A DNA stretch of 64,000 nt, taken from contig CDRNVI010000054.1 of the NCBI GenBank assembly GCA_977017575.1, forward strand, positions 248,001-312,000, given 5' to 3'. This document shows, one piece after another, positions 1 to 10,300 of the stretch. The notes under the pieces are model-generated. The model had not been told where the DNA came from. It searched no databases and saw only the letters and a list, made by a program, of their open reading frames with translations. This DNA is from Paramoeba atlantica (taxonomy: Eukaryota; Discosea). The position numbers and the translations under genes are program-made. Each line of letters opens with the position of its first letter. Positions within the stretch are counted from its first letter, which is position 1.

Positions 1-2
1 AT

Positions 3-1124
3 GGGGGGGTGAGGGTGTGGGATAGCCGCGTGGGCGGGGGGGAGTGGGGGAAAAGTGCAGCGGTGGCGAGCTGGGACGTAAGGGGGGGCGGGGAACGGAG
101 GCGAGACGCGGGGGGGCTAGCGTTGGAGGGGGTACAGACCGTACAATATGGTATCGACCCGACGTACTTCTATGTAGGGACCTCTAGTGGGGTGGTGCAA
201 AAGTTTGACACCCGGGTAGGAAGTTCAGCAGTGGTCCCGTTGGCGAATTCAGCGGGTTGTCCGATCGGGTGCGTTTCTCAGATCGCTGCGCATAGTAAAG
301 CGATCACAGACATGCGTGTGTTCTGTGGGAAGGTTCCAGGGACCAGTACAGTGCTGCCACGGCTGCTTACGGTCGGGCTGGACCACCGGCTGTGTGTGTT
401 GGACACGGACAACGACCTCGCGTTGGTGTTTGCCCCTCCCCGGTTTGAGTCCCCACTGTGCGCGGTGGCGATTGCCCCTGGGGGTGTGGAGATGGCACTC
501 GGGATGCAGAATGGCACGTTACTCCGTCGGCCATTGGGAAACGCCTGTGAGGCTGACGAAGAGCGGGAGGAAGCTCAGGGAGCCGGGGGCATGCGGAAAA
601 AAGCAAAGCATTGGACGGATGCTCTGGCGTGGGAGGGAAAACAAGCCGCCTCGGGGGTGAAGGAAAAGGCGTATGACCGTTTGTTGCGTAGTTTCTCCCA
701 TCGCCAGGCTTTGTTGGAGGTATTGCGGCGGAGGAAGGAGAAAAATGTGCTGCGGAAGGAAAAGTCCGGACAGAGAACGAACCGTGCGCAATCGGCTGAG
801 GGGAATGAAGACATGGTGTATGTGATGTTGGAGGAATTATTTCGTCGCGGGGCGCTACGCATTGCTCTGGCGGGGTGGGATGAGGATGAGCTCTTGTTGC
901 TACTGGAGTATGCCAAAGGCAATGTTCGTCAGCGTGCGCAATCCACGCTCTTGCTTACTGTTCTGGAAGTAGTGAACGAGATTTACTGTGAAGAGCTTGT
1001 TCAGAGCACAAAACTTATGAGGGTCATGTTTCTATTGTTACAGGAACTGCAAAATCATACAAAGAACATATGTGAAATGGAGAGCGTGGCGGCTGCTTTG
1101 GATCTCGTTATGGAATCATCTTAG
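3..1124 (+). CDS. UTP15: UTP15-like U3 snoRNP/SSU processome protein, C-terminal part (5' end outside window)
   Basis: The frame is open to the left edge, so the gene starts upstream. The visible 370 residues hold the last WD40-like blades (for example the stretch ending KFDTRVG and the LLTVGLDHRLCVLD strand pair), a basic linker with RKKAKHW and YDRLLRSFSHRQALLEVL, then a helical C-terminal domain with EELFRRGALRIALAGWDEDEL. That order and the phrase RRGALRIALAGWDE match the UTP15 C-terminal domain, which in other eukaryotes tethers the t-UTP subcomplex and supports pre-18S rRNA transcription and processing in the nucleolus. The first 120 bases are strikingly G-rich, like the downstream half of other genes here. 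No frameshift is seen. The family call is strong; full length is unknown. Confidence 0.85.
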   Translation, partial: GGVRVWDSRVGGGEWGKSAAVASWDVRGGGERRRDAGGLALEGVQTVQYGIDPTYFYVGTSSGVVQKFDTRVGSSAVVPLANSAGCPIGCVSQIAAHSKAITDMRVFCGKVPGTSTVLPRLLTVGLDHRLCVLDTDNDLALVFAPPRFESPLCAVAIAPGGVEMALGMQNGTLLRRPLGNACEADEEREEAQGAGGMRKKAKHWTDALAWEGKQAASGVKEKAYDRLLRSFSHRQALLEVLRRRKEKNVLRKEKSGQRTNRAQSAEGNEDMVYVMLEELFRRGALRIALAGWDEDELLLLLEYAKGNVRQRAQSTLLLTVLEVVNEIYCEELVQSTKLMRVMFLLLQELQNHTKNICEMESVAAALDLVMESS

Positions 1125-1246
1125 TTTTATGTGACGATCTTAGTGTTTTACAACACATTTTTTTTGATCTTGAATACCAAGCCCTTTGAGTAAAGGTTTT
1201 AATCGAAGGTAAAAGAGGTTCATTATTTTGGCGCAATGTTGTTCAA

Positions 1247-2017
1247 ATGATATTTTCTCCTTTTTTTGTTCTCGTTTTACGTTTTATCAACTACGATTTC
1301 TCCATACGAAGAGAAGTTCTCATGACCCTCCTCAGTTATTATCCGTCTGTCATCGTTGTTCGCACGGCAGAGTTCGACCCCCCTTCCCAACGCGCATCAA
1401 AGGTACGTGGAATGGCTTTGCCCCAGGAATATGACTTATCGCGTGTGGTCCGTGAAATTGAAAACCGGCACTCTACCTGGACGACAGACACCCCGGTGTG
1501 TGAGTGGGCGGGAGTGAGTTGCAACGATCTACAAACCAAGGCTTTTTTTATCAATTGGGTGCAAATCTACAACCTTTCTGGAGGTATTCACCTTGAATAT
1601 TCCCCTCCCAGTCTTATTCGTTTCTTCGTCTCATGGAATCAGCTTTCAGGAGAAGCCAACTTTGCGCATTTACCACCCATGCTAATGGAACTCGATCTCG
1701 CACACAATCACATGGTGGGGCGCCCAGATTTGACACAACTTCCCCAAACGATCAATGTTTTGCGACTGAATGACAACAGATTCAGCGGCGAGATCTGCCT
1801 AACCAAGCTCCCGCCGTACCTTACAAATCTTCTACTGGACCAAAACTCTTTCAGTGGTACTCCAGATTTGGAATTGTTACCTGTAACATTGCGGTACCTC
1901 CATTTGGACGGCAATAAATTTTCCGGCACTGCGAAGTTGAACCATCCACGGTTGACACTGGTCTACAGTGATAATGATGGGCTTGAGATTGAGTTCGACA
2001 GCGAAAGTACATTCTAA
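1247..2017 (+). CDS. Leucine-rich-repeat protein, family member 1 (short)
   Basis: This 256-residue protein begins with a hydrophobic stretch (FFVLVLRFI), then the block shared by all five LRR genes here: LPQEYDLSRVV, an HSTW motif and CEWAGVSCND, which resembles the plant-type LRR N-terminal cap C-x-W-x-G-V-x-C. About five repeats of the form LPxxLxxLxLxxNxFSGxxxL follow. A later ATG at 1321 (MTLLSYYPS) is an alternative start. It could be secreted or surface-exposed, but there is no convincing cleavable signal peptide or anchor. It lies 120 bp after UTP15 on the same strand, is more AT-rich than the housekeeping genes and lacks their C-to-G skew switch. Ligand and role are unknown. Confidence 0.8.
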   Translation: MIFSPFFVLVLRFINYDFSIRREVLMTLLSYYPSVIVVRTAEFDPPSQRASKVRGMALPQEYDLSRVVREIENRHSTWTTDTPVCEWAGVSCNDLQTKAFFINWVQIYNLSGGIHLEYSPPSLIRFFVSWNQLSGEANFAHLPPMLMELDLAHNHMVGRPDLTQLPQTINVLRLNDNRFSGEICLTKLPPYLTNLLLDQNSFSGTPDLELLPVTLRYLHLDGNKFSGTAKLNHPRLTLVYSDNDGLEIEFDSESTF

Positions 2018-2361
2018 ATATCATCTAAAAATTAGAAAAAAATACTTTTAATACTTACACCATAGAGTACTTGATGTTCTTCGTACCGGTAAAATTAAAT
2101 TACTATGCTAGTTGTACGACCACACCACATCGCAACGTCGAAATCTACCTCGTGATTTCGGAGAGATTTAGAAACGTATTTTCCATTCAAGTGAGAGGGT
2201 GCGGGTATGATTTCGCGTGATCTCACGTGATCTCGTTTTGGGGATCCGCAAACCTCATGTATACATTGTATTGATTGCACTTCCAGAAAATAGTGTTCGA
2301 ATTATTGAGAAGAATATCTTTTAAGGTTATTCAAGCCGTATTTTCTACGTACCGATTTCTT
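2018..2361. other. Spacer between LRR genes with a CACGTG-containing repeat
   Basis: There is no supportable gene. At about 2209-2244 lies a motif with GCGGGTATGATTTC and GATCTCACGTGATCTCG. Close copies occur at about 7818-7862 and, inverted, at 11535-11575, each next to a CATG(T)-A/G-rich end. The motif is therefore probably the end or a fragment of a dispersed element, although its CACGTG core could also bind a protein. Confidence 0.4.
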
Positions 2362-4032
2362 ATGAAGATGTTTTTCATGTTGCAGGGTCGGGATGATCAG
2401 CCACCTCCTGCAAAGCGTCGGAAACAACACAGAGACATGCCGAGCAGCCGTGAGCCCAGCCGTACCGGGAAGATCCGTGGTGCCATTCTGCCGCAAGAGT
2501 ATGACCTAGAAAGACTTGTTGCGGATATATCGCCACGTCACTCATCCTGGACGGTAGCCATACCTGCATGTAAGTGGGAAGGGGTGACTTGCAATGAACA
2601 AGAGGAAGTGACAGAAATAAATTTGGACTTAGATTCATTTGACTCAAGCCTCAACGGAGAACTTAGCGGCCTATTGCACTTACAGCACCTTCCCAGAACC
2701 GTTTTGCGAACATCTGTAACAGCAAACTGCTTTTCGGGATCTGATATTCTGAATAATTTGCCTCCGGGTCTAAAGTATCTGGATATTAGTTTTAACGAAT
2801 TTACGGGTACTATAAACGTTTCTGACTTTCCTGTGACGATGAAGGAGATCAGTCTGGAAAGTAACCAATTCGAAGGCGGATTAGACTTGGGTAGCCTCCC
2901 GACAGATCTGCGCTCCTTGAATTTAAGTGAAAATTGTTTTTCAAGAAAAATAAATTTGAGCGAGTTACCCAAATATCTAAGGCATTTATATTTAAGTTCT
3001 AACGCGTTCACGGGCTGTACAGTTTCTCATCCGCGTATGACGTATTCAAGCAAAGATTACTCCGAGCTGGACTTGGACCTTCGCTTTCTCCCGGTTCAAA
3101 TAGAGACATTCGATGCCTCCTGCAATCTTTTTTCGGGGAAATTACTCCTCAATAATTTGCCGAACAGTCTTACACGCCTTTTAGTTCAGGAGAACGCCCT
3201 CGTAGGAACTTTGGATCTGGAGTTGCTTGATGAACAAGGACTTCAGGAAGCTAATTTTTCAGATAATCGTTTTAATGGTACGGTCGAACTCGATCAACTT
3301 CCCGACGACGTTGAATATTTTAAGGCAACGAATAACACATTTACGGGGAGTTTGAGCCTAGTTAACTTGCCGGCTAGACTATACCACTTGGATGTCAGCG
3401 GAAACATGTTTACTGGAGGGTTAGTTTTGACACATTTACCAACTGATATTGGAGAGATCAATCTTGCCTGTAACAATTTTACGGGAGTTCTCGATATGCG
3501 TTATGTACCTGGTTCACTCACACATCTCTATTTGAGTGACAATAAGTTATCTGGCTCATTGGGCATGATACCGGACTTGAATGCGCTAGATATTAGCAAA
3601 AATAAATTTTCTGGTCCGTTCAATTTTGAAGATATCACAGTGTCAATGATGAATTATTTGCGCATAAAACACAATAATTTTGAAGGGAATCTTGACCTCA
3701 GCGCGTTACCTAGGAATTGCATTGAATTCGATGCCAGCCACAATAAGTTTTCAGGGCACCTTCAGTTAAAAGGTATTCCGAAAGAACTTGAAATTCTAAA
3801 TCTGAGTCATAATTGTTTTACGGGTGTGCCCGATTTTCCATCTGTACCCGGTCGTCTTTCCGAGCTTAAGGTAAACGACAACTGCTTAGAGGGGGAAGTC
3901 CAGCTGGTGCTGCGCTCTACTTACTTGTCGGTTGTCTCTCTAAGAAATAATCCTGGGCTGCACGGGACCGTGAAAAAAGGAAAAAGTACACGAATTAGCC
4001 TTGAACAAACTGGTGTTGTAATAGTTGAGTGA
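2362..4032 (+). CDS. Leucine-rich-repeat protein, family member 2 (long)
   Basis: The first in-frame ATG gives 556 residues (MKMFFMLQGRDD). The frame is open upstream to 2275 but only with non-ATG codons. The N-terminus is short and basic (KRRKQHR), followed by the family block GKIRGAILPQEYDLERLV, HSSW and CKWEGVTCNE. About eighteen repeats of LPxxLxxLxLSxNxFxG follow, spanning nearly the whole chain, and the protein ends VVIVE without an anchor. This is the fullest member of the family in the window and looks intact. LRR arrays of this type bind proteins or glycans; no partner is suggested by context. It is AT-rich and free of the skew-switch pattern. Confidence 0.85.
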   Translation: MKMFFMLQGRDDQPPPAKRRKQHRDMPSSREPSRTGKIRGAILPQEYDLERLVADISPRHSSWTVAIPACKWEGVTCNEQEEVTEINLDLDSFDSSLNGELSGLLHLQHLPRTVLRTSVTANCFSGSDILNNLPPGLKYLDISFNEFTGTINVSDFPVTMKEISLESNQFEGGLDLGSLPTDLRSLNLSENCFSRKINLSELPKYLRHLYLSSNAFTGCTVSHPRMTYSSKDYSELDLDLRFLPVQIETFDASCNLFSGKLLLNNLPNSLTRLLVQENALVGTLDLELLDEQGLQEANFSDNRFNGTVELDQLPDDVEYFKATNNTFTGSLSLVNLPARLYHLDVSGNMFTGGLVLTHLPTDIGEINLACNNFTGVLDMRYVPGSLTHLYLSDNKLSGSLGMIPDLNALDISKNKFSGPFNFEDITVSMMNYLRIKHNNFEGNLDLSALPRNCIEFDASHNKFSGHLQLKGIPKELEILNLSHNCFTGVPDFPSVPGRLSELKVNDNCLEGEVQLVLRSTYLSVVSLRNNPGLHGTVKKGKSTRISLEQTGVVIVE

Positions 4033-4263
4033 CCAAAGGAAAGGAAAGATGGCCAAATGAAAAATGGTTTGTAATCCTCTATGTGGCCATGAACTGGAAA
4101 TCAAAACGTCAGTGATCGTCACACAGTGTTAACGGGTTAAGTTATAGCAAAACCCGCTTTTAAAAGATCTTTTTCTTCGGTTTTTTAGACTTTTGCGCAA
4201 AAATCTACGCTTTCCGCTTCTAGCCTTCAACTTAGGTCGAGCAGAAACTTTGACTTCTTTTGA

Positions 4264-4300
4264 TTTGGTCCTTCGAGCTCGAAAACAAGTCGGACCAATA
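4264..4300. repeat. Dispersed hairpin TTGGTCC...GGACCAA
   Basis: A short inverted repeat (TTGGTCC, an inner TTCGAGCTCGAA, then GGACCAA) recurs at 8639-8675 and, with a different centre, at 9981-10018. The latter two flank a pogo-like transposase relic, so it is probably a terminal or subterminal repeat of that transposon family. Confidence 0.5.
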
Positions 4301-5351
4301 TACTACATGAATATTGGATATACTACATGTACCGTGCTGAACATAATTACGCCCGTACTTAATTATGTCCAAACTTAATTAAGCCCAAATAGGTTGGCCA
4401 AGATGCGAGCGATCCTCGTCCGATGCCCTCTCCCCTCCAGGGATAGGCATACCTATGTGTTCTATGAACACTTTTTTTTGTTCATTGAACACATAGAACG
4501 CATTGAACACTTTTTGGGGAGGTATACATCCCACGAACATGTTGAATATTTTTCATAAACCTTTTTTGTTTTTGCGCATATCCAAGTGATTACACATGCC
4601 CTAGCTATGTAGTATAAGAATACCGCGGTATGAGGTTCTCTCTTAGTACGCGTGGCAGCTTTTTTTGTACTCGCCGAACGTAATGCATTTCTTATTTCAA
4701 AATATTTTTATTGTTGTTGTTGTTGTAAAAAACTATTGTTTCCCGCATTTAGTCGAGCAGATCTATTACCCTGAACAATTTCTAATGAGAGGACTAGGTC
4801 CCACAGGAACCTTTCGTGCCCGTCGAAGAAAAATGGGGAACCACTCCAATCGATTACATGGAGAACCAATCCAAATACAAAACTAAATCCAATATCCAAT
4901 TTCTTTTTTAGGCTCTTCGTTAAACGCGGTGGTTGTTTTCAACTTAGAAGTCACTCATGCTGCGCACTTCGCGTTGAAAACTACCACCGCGGTTAACGAA
5001 GAGCCTAAAATAGAAAAATTGCCAAAAGATCATGAATAATCTACTTTTTTAGGTAAAAAAGCCCGAACTTTAAGCGAAAATTTCGAAATTTCAACCCGGA
5101 TTTTGGCCGTTTTTGATGCCTTACCAGTAGGGGTAGGAGGCGAATCTAACGAAAACAACGCCGTAGAATGGTAGCTGAGGTCCAAAACTCTTAAAATACG
5201 TTTTAGGAGTCGATTTTGGAAAAATATATTTTTACCTTTTTTTATCAAAAGTATGCCCTTCCCCCTGGACCCCCCATTTTTTTTAATATTTTTTTTCTGT
5301 TTTGGACCACCGGAGCTCTCTTTTATATGAAACGTTTTTTTTCTTCTATTA

Positions 5352-6148
5352 AACCCCTCCGCACCAATAAGGCACCCACCCTTAACTTTTCAGCCAATTG
5401 TCCGTTTGGACTGATTTTTGTTGCATTTTGCAGATCCCAACACAAAGACTTTGCGCGCGAAGAAATGAGACAAAAAGAAACGAATACGTATATTTTAGGT
5501 AGAGATTACCATTTTGTCACTTTTTCTCCGCTACTCGCCACACAAGCTTCGAGGCGAGCATCGAAGCTCTAAACCGAATCATCAATATATTCTTGAGGCA
5601 ATTTACGCCAAGCTTTACGTACGCTTTTTATGAGATCTTCTCTAGTTGCAGGATTGTATTCATCTACAAGATTTTGTACCATGCTCCACACGTTTTCTAT
5701 TGGTGAGAGATCGTGGGAGTTGAGCGGACAATTTTTCAATAATTTCATGCTGCCGTCCTCAAGGTACGCTTTTGTTTCCTTGGCAGTCTAAGGCGTTGCC
5801 CCATCTTGCTGAAAAATACAGTTTGAGGGGAACGGTACTTTTTTTAATGTTTTAACGTACGAAACACATGTAATTGAGATGGGTGGGAGAACAACAAGGT
5901 GTCATTTGATTCTGTTTTTTACTTCAGGGCTCAGAGTATAAATATTTTCAGGCGAATTGTTTTTCAAATATTTTCGAATATGTTTCACATTGACATTAAA
6001 CTCGCGGGCTACTTGCCTTATCGCAACCCCTTGGCCAAGCCTCATGCGCAATAACACCTTTCCACTTTCTGTAAGACCAACCCTGGGGAGTCGATAGCCC
6101 CCCTCGTGCAAAAAATAAGGGTGGGTGCCTTTTTGATGCGGAGGGGTT
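5352..6148 (-). mobile_element. Tc1/mariner element nested in family-A copy A1
   Basis: The termini are inverted (AACCCCTCCGCACCAATA on the left; the mirror of AACCCCTCCGCATCAAAA on the right) and the element is flanked by TA at 5350-5351 and 6149-6150. The flanks TTCTTCTAT and TATTACTG rejoin exactly as in uninterrupted family-A copies (26500-26515), proving the insertion site. At 797 bp it is shorter than a full Tc1 element. Fragments of the same family end lie at about 6838-6970 and 11985-12060. Confidence 0.85.
5572..6111 (-). pseudogene. Tc1-like transposase relic
   Basis: Reading right to left, a helix-turn-helix segment (LPRVGLTESGKVLL ... GVAIRQVAREFNVNVKHIRKYL) is followed, after an internal deletion that removes the first catalytic Asp region, by FQQDGATP containing the second Asp, then NSHDLSPIENVW, the Tc1 signature around the third acidic residue, and a normal C-terminus ending near 5572. 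A stop follows QQDGATP and the frame changes between the two parts. It is inactive. Confidence 0.75.
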
Positions 6149-6329
6149 TATATTACTGTGTTTCTCTTTATATTTTCACTGTTTTTGTTCACCTTTTTTC
6201 AATAATCGAGGGTAGAGTGGTAGTTATACAACCACCGCAATAAGACCGACTTAAAGTCGGTTGAAAAGCTTAACACTTTCACCTTGAAAGCTTTCATCTA
6301 TGACTTCCAAGTTCAGAGTTTATATGTGT

Positions 6330-6854
6330 CTGATACGGTATAAACAAACAATATTTTTCCCATAACCTACAAATATTCCTCAAGGTATTCCAAGTTTGCA
6401 AAGATACAATTCCATCAGTTCTTTCCTTACTTAGACGGTTTTCTATTACCGCCAGTTCTCGCAACCTTACCTCGAAGCACACTTCGTACCTCAGCTTCGC
6501 GCTTGGATGCAGGAATGTCTCGCGCTGGCCCATTTCCAAACTTTGGTTTTGGGGAAATCGATTCCGGAGCATCATTTTACTTTGAAGTTAGTAAGAAGGC
6601 GCATTAACGCTTTAAACCGTGATCCAAAATGTTTGTACGAAGTGAGCCCTCTGCCGTATGCCGCTCGGATGGATCTTCAGGAGTGGACCCAAAGTATGAT
6701 CCACAACACGCCCATTTACCCTCCCCCACGCCCCGATACGGTCCCGCACTCCCGTACACTTTTTACAGATGTTTCGTCGCACGGGTGGGGAGCGGTGTTG
6801 TATTTGGATCATGGACAGGTTGTGATCGCAAGTGAAAAAGTGACAAAATGTTAG
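6330..6854 (+). pseudogene. DIRS-type retroelement fossil (RNase H region)
   Basis: A fragment reading MDLQEWTQSMIHNTP and LFTDVSSHGWGAVLY resembles the RNase H module of DIRS-order tyrosine-recombinase retroelements, including the VIPER type known from kinetoplastids. Only this part is present. No reverse transcriptase core, recombinase or terminal repeats are recognisable, so it is a broken, old remnant inside the composite element. Confidence 0.55.
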
Positions 6855-7716
6855 TTCTTCTCTAAAATATACGTATTCGCTTCTTTTTGTTTCGTTTCTT
6901 CACGCTCAAAGTCTTTTGTGTTGAGATCTGCAAAATGCTACAAAAATCAGCTCAAACGGACGCTTGTACGAAGAAAAAAAGTGTGGGTCACTTTTCATTG
7001 GGTTTCACAAAAAGTGAAAGGGGACTTTTTTCCCCAAAGTAAAAATTTGAATTTTTTTCCTCATCTTTGTTGTCGTCATTTCCACAAAACATTCTTTTTG
7101 CACTGTGAATACATTATATGCATTAAAACCGTTCGTGTGCCGAATTGATTAAACGCCTAACACGTGTTCGGACCAGCCTAACTGGGGGTTGGGGCCCCTT
7201 CGTGGTCCCCCTTGACGCTGGAATCATATCGATGGCACAGATTCGCACCACCTATTCTGCAATGTACCTACATGTACGTGAGGATCTAGGTCGTGTAGTA
7301 CCATCTGGGGCCATATGAATGAAACAAAGCTTCAAAAAAAATTGTTTGTACGTCACGAAAAAAAATCGAAAAAGTGTTCTATTGGTTCATAAAAGTGTTC
7401 ATTGAACCATAGAACCACTGAACACAGACAAGTGTTCATAGAACACATAGGTATGGATAGGGCACCGGGGGGTGATCGCGGAAAATATGTGGGTAAAAAA
7501 TATTTTAGAAAAATTCTATAGGATTTCTGAAAAATCTTCTCATTTCAATAGTAAATTAAGTAGCGTCTGGACATCAATCTCTTCTTCACTTTCAGATAGT
7601 GTTTCGTCTTGACGAAACCTCATCAAGAACTGCCTTCGGAATCGTAAAATTATCCACAAAAATTGGAAAATTCTTTTTTAATGGATTTAAAAAACACTTT
7701 TTCGAACATAACGTTC
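6838..7716. repeat. Tc1-family end fragment and unassigned repeat DNA
   Basis: About 6838-6970 matches, in reverse, the left subterminal region of the Tc1 element at 5352-6148 (shared AATATACGTATTCG and AAAATCAG blocks). The rest, to 7716, carries no gene. It includes the right 26-nt inverted repeat and, near 7560-7650 on the minus strand, a short frame ending ETLSESEEEIDVQTLL that may be the tail of a lost transposase. Confidence 0.4.
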
Positions 7717-7779
7717 ATTACGCCCAAACTTAAATAAGCCCAGAATCTGCCTTTGGGCTTAATTAAGTTTGGGCGTAAT
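7717..7779. repeat. Long hairpin, 26-bp stem
   Basis: ATTACGCCCAAACTTAA... pairs with ...TTAAGTTTGGGCGTAAT around an 11-nt loop, with one mismatch. Related single arms are at 4349-4390. Probably a palindromic end of an old element. Confidence 0.7.
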
Positions 7780-8114
7780 TAAGTTTAGACCTGTATACTA
7801 CATGTGAGGGGCTGCGGGTGAGGTCCAAAACGAGATCACGTGAGATCACGCGAGATCTCACGGGAACTGATTCGGCTCGCGAGGGTGGTTGGACGGGGGG
7901 AGGGGGTGTTAGGACCGGTAGGGGGTGGCACGGCGGGGTGAGGGTAGTTGAGCGGGCGCGGATGGCATAGTTGCAGGGTGCGCTGGACAGAAAATCAACG
8001 CACTCATCAGTAAAAGAGGCCTTTGCACACCCAAAAAGCATACCCCCCCATTAGCGAAAAACAAATAATTGCAACACCATCACAAACTACAACCAACATT
8101 AATTCGAAAAAGCA

Positions 8115-8525
8115 TCACTCCAGTTTCTTTGTAGATTTTCGGGGCTTTTTGGGATCGTATGGAACATGGTGAATCACTGATGTAAGATGTTCGCGATATG
8201 GTTTTACAGCAGGGACAACAATGCTACATAAACATTCAGATTCCTTTACATTTTTTAGGTTTAAATTCACGGACGGATCAAAATCATACTGAGGATCTGT
8301 AGCTAACAACCCATAGCATGCAGCCGAAACTATTTGCACGGCGGACTTGACCCACTTCATCTTATGATCCGTACCTTGAAAAAAAACGAACTTTGTCGAT
8401 AAATGAAAAAAATCTTTCTATACGTGATCGAATCATGGAGTGACGTCGATTGAACATCTCTTCATTTTCTGTTAAAGATTTTTTCGATGACAATTTGTGG
8501 GGCACAAGGCAGTGATAGCATCCTA
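8115..8525 (-). pseudogene. PIF/Harbinger transposase C-terminal relic
   Basis: On the minus strand, YVGCYHCLVPHKLSSKKSL, LTENEEMFNRRHSMIRSRIERF and FSFIDKVRF follow the order seen in the C-terminal part of DDE_4/Harbinger transposases (a GY.G..LVP.K...LT..E..FNR.HS..R..IER run). The reading frame then shifts into MKWVKSAVQIVSAACYGLL and a basic tail PYDPKKPRKSTKKLE. The N-terminal catalytic part is missing, so it is dead. Confidence 0.6.
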
Positions 8526-9036
8526 CATACCCCGGATCTGCCAGAAACAGTTCGTCAACATTATGGTCGAATAGAGTAGTCTGGTGTTAGGAGGTTGTCT
8601 GATATACCGATCGAGCAAAAAATTTGACATTTTTTTAATTTGGTCCTTCGAGCTCGAAAAAAAAGTCGGACCAATATTTATGTGGACCAAATTTATTGGG
8701 ACCAATTTTTTCGTGCAATGAAACTAGAAAAATATTTTCCTATTTAAATTATTTGATGCTATTATCGTACTTTATCATATTAATACACGCACAATGGTAG
8801 TCATTTGGTACTTTAAAATATTAAGAATTTTTGTTTCATTGATATTTTAAATGTTGATTTAGAGGGTTGAAACCAGTAAAATGCAAACCCGGGCAAACCC
8901 AGTCAGGTCCCAAGAGAAACCAATGGCAAAGGTACTTGTCGTTTTTTCGGCTATGGAGTTCGCTGGAGAATCCGGGTGGGGGGTCTAGGGGACTCCAGGG
9001 GGATATATGGAATATGAGAAAAAACAGATAAACAAA
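8526..9036. other. Gene-free repeat DNA
   Basis: It holds the TTGGTCC hairpin at 8639-8675 and about 140 bp (8690-8830) related to 11585-11720, consistent with ends of the pogo-like family. Nothing else is recognised. Confidence 0.45.
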
Positions 9037-9921
9037 TCAAATTTCCGCAAGGGGGAAGATATCTTGAAACCCCTGTATAATATAGAAAATTAGCACACAA
9101 CCTCGGCAAACCCAGGTGGTTTCAGCCCTCTTACTTCTTCCTTCGGCAGATGCTAACACTGTAACGGTGCATCCAATACGAGATTTTGCAATCTGAATGG
9201 GAACTCCTTTTTTGTGACGGATCCATGTCCAAGAACGATTGTTGTTATCTAGTGTACAAAAGAACTCGTCCATATTGAAAAGCAATTCCGGTTTGATGAT
9301 ACTGTACCGAGATAACTCACGAAACCACGGTTGTCCAGCAATGCACACTTGGTCAGGTGAAACACGCCTATCTGAGGTAGCTGCATGGACACTGAAGTTA
9401 TGTTCGTGAAAAAAAGTGCGGGCCCAAGATTCACTTACGGCAATGGGGCCACCGTTCTCTTTTAGAAGATTCTTTCGTGTTCGAGCAATGAGGCCTTTGG
9501 CCATTTCTGAAACGAATGAAGCGCTAACACTTTTACACATCTTATTCTGCAATTCAAAACTTTTAATAAGTTCTTTTTCTTCGATTGCAGTGAGAATTCC
9601 TGGCCTCCCTCGAGGTTTGATATCGTTATTGGACTTTTCGTTTTCCAGAAAACGAAGGAGCGTACTTTTAGATATTGTTTTGCTTTATGTGCTGTTCCAG
9701 AAGCTCACAACACTTGCGACCTTTCGTGTGACACACAATTCATAAATTGCTTTAACTTCAGCCTCAGTATATTTGGTATAGTGATTCCGATTCGAGTTAT
9801 GATTGTTAACGAGGTCAACAACGTGCGCAGGGTAAACATCTTGATCAAGGATTTGCTGCACCCATTCAAAAGACAGACATTCCAAGAAAACAAAAAAAGA
9901 AGTGTCGCTTGAAAAAAGCAA
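9037..9921 (-). pseudogene. CENP-B/pogo-like transposase relic
   Basis: Three frame-shifted pieces lie in order on the minus strand: an N-terminal helix-turn-helix (YTKYTEAEVKAIYELCVTRK), a linker with LRFLENEKSN and RGRPGILTAIEEKELI, then a long frame with a second HTH region (ESWARTFFHEHNFSV) and the start of the DDE domain (PELLFNMDEFFCTLDNN, with the first Asp in MDE). The rest of the DDE domain is absent. The TTGGTCC repeats nearby may be its ends. Confidence 0.65.
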
Positions 9922-10271
9922 AATTTTCTAATGACTAGTTCTGAACTTTAAAAATGACCGACAATAAAATCAAAAAGTATTTTGGTCCGCCGCGGAAGGA
10001 AAAATAAAGTCGGACCAATATTTATGTGGACCAAATTTATTGGGGACAAATAAAAGTGGACCAAATTTTCTGCTCGACGGGTATCTTGGCGTCGTGTATA
10101 CTTCCAGCAACGGGCCACCGAAAAAAATGGGAACTCCAGTAAGAGTAGTCCAAAACTTTATAACAGTTTTTTCTGTGTTTTCCGGAAAATGTCGCATCTT
10201 TAATTTTCCAATTTTTTTCCTCGGCATCCCACACCCTTCGTGGATATTTTTCTCTGCATGAAATGACCGTA

Positions 10272-10300
10272 ACATCTACCGTACATGTTACGGTAGATGT
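10272..10300. repeat. Perfect 12-bp-stem hairpin
   Basis: ACATCTACCGTA and TACGGTAGATGT flank a 5-nt loop, directly abutting the left side of element B1. It may be a target-site or terminal feature of B1. Confidence 0.6.

Larger units (their letters stand above)
4906..6240. mobile_element. Family-A palindrome-bearing nonautonomous element, copy A1
   Basis: It starts with a ~106-bp palindrome (4906-5011: TTAGGCTCTTCG..., mirrored as CGAAGAGCCTAA) and ends at 6240 in CCACCGCAA followed by TA. The same arm and terminus recur at 25242-26598 and 41518-42430. It has no coding capacity of its own. The arm contains a C-rich GGACCCCCC stretch. It is interrupted by a complete Tc1-type insertion at 5352-6148, so A1 is older than that Tc1 copy. 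Confidence 0.7.
4448..7455. mobile_element. Composite old element bounded by a perfect 26-nt inverted repeat
   Basis: Positions 4448-4473 (CATACCTATGTGTTCTAT onward) are the exact reverse complement of 7430-7455. Just outside, both sides carry ATTACGCCC/TTAATTAAGCCCAAA blocks (about 4349-4390 and 7717-7779), so the element may reach from about 4310 to 7800. Inside lie family-A DNA (4906-6240), a Tc1 element inside that (5352-6148) and a DIRS-type fossil. No transposase belonging to these outer ends is visible. Confidence 0.45.

Noticed and set aside
8115-8360. Independent small gene MKWVKSAVQIV...
   Set aside because: It continues, after a frame change, the Harbinger C-terminal relic directly upstream on the same strand.
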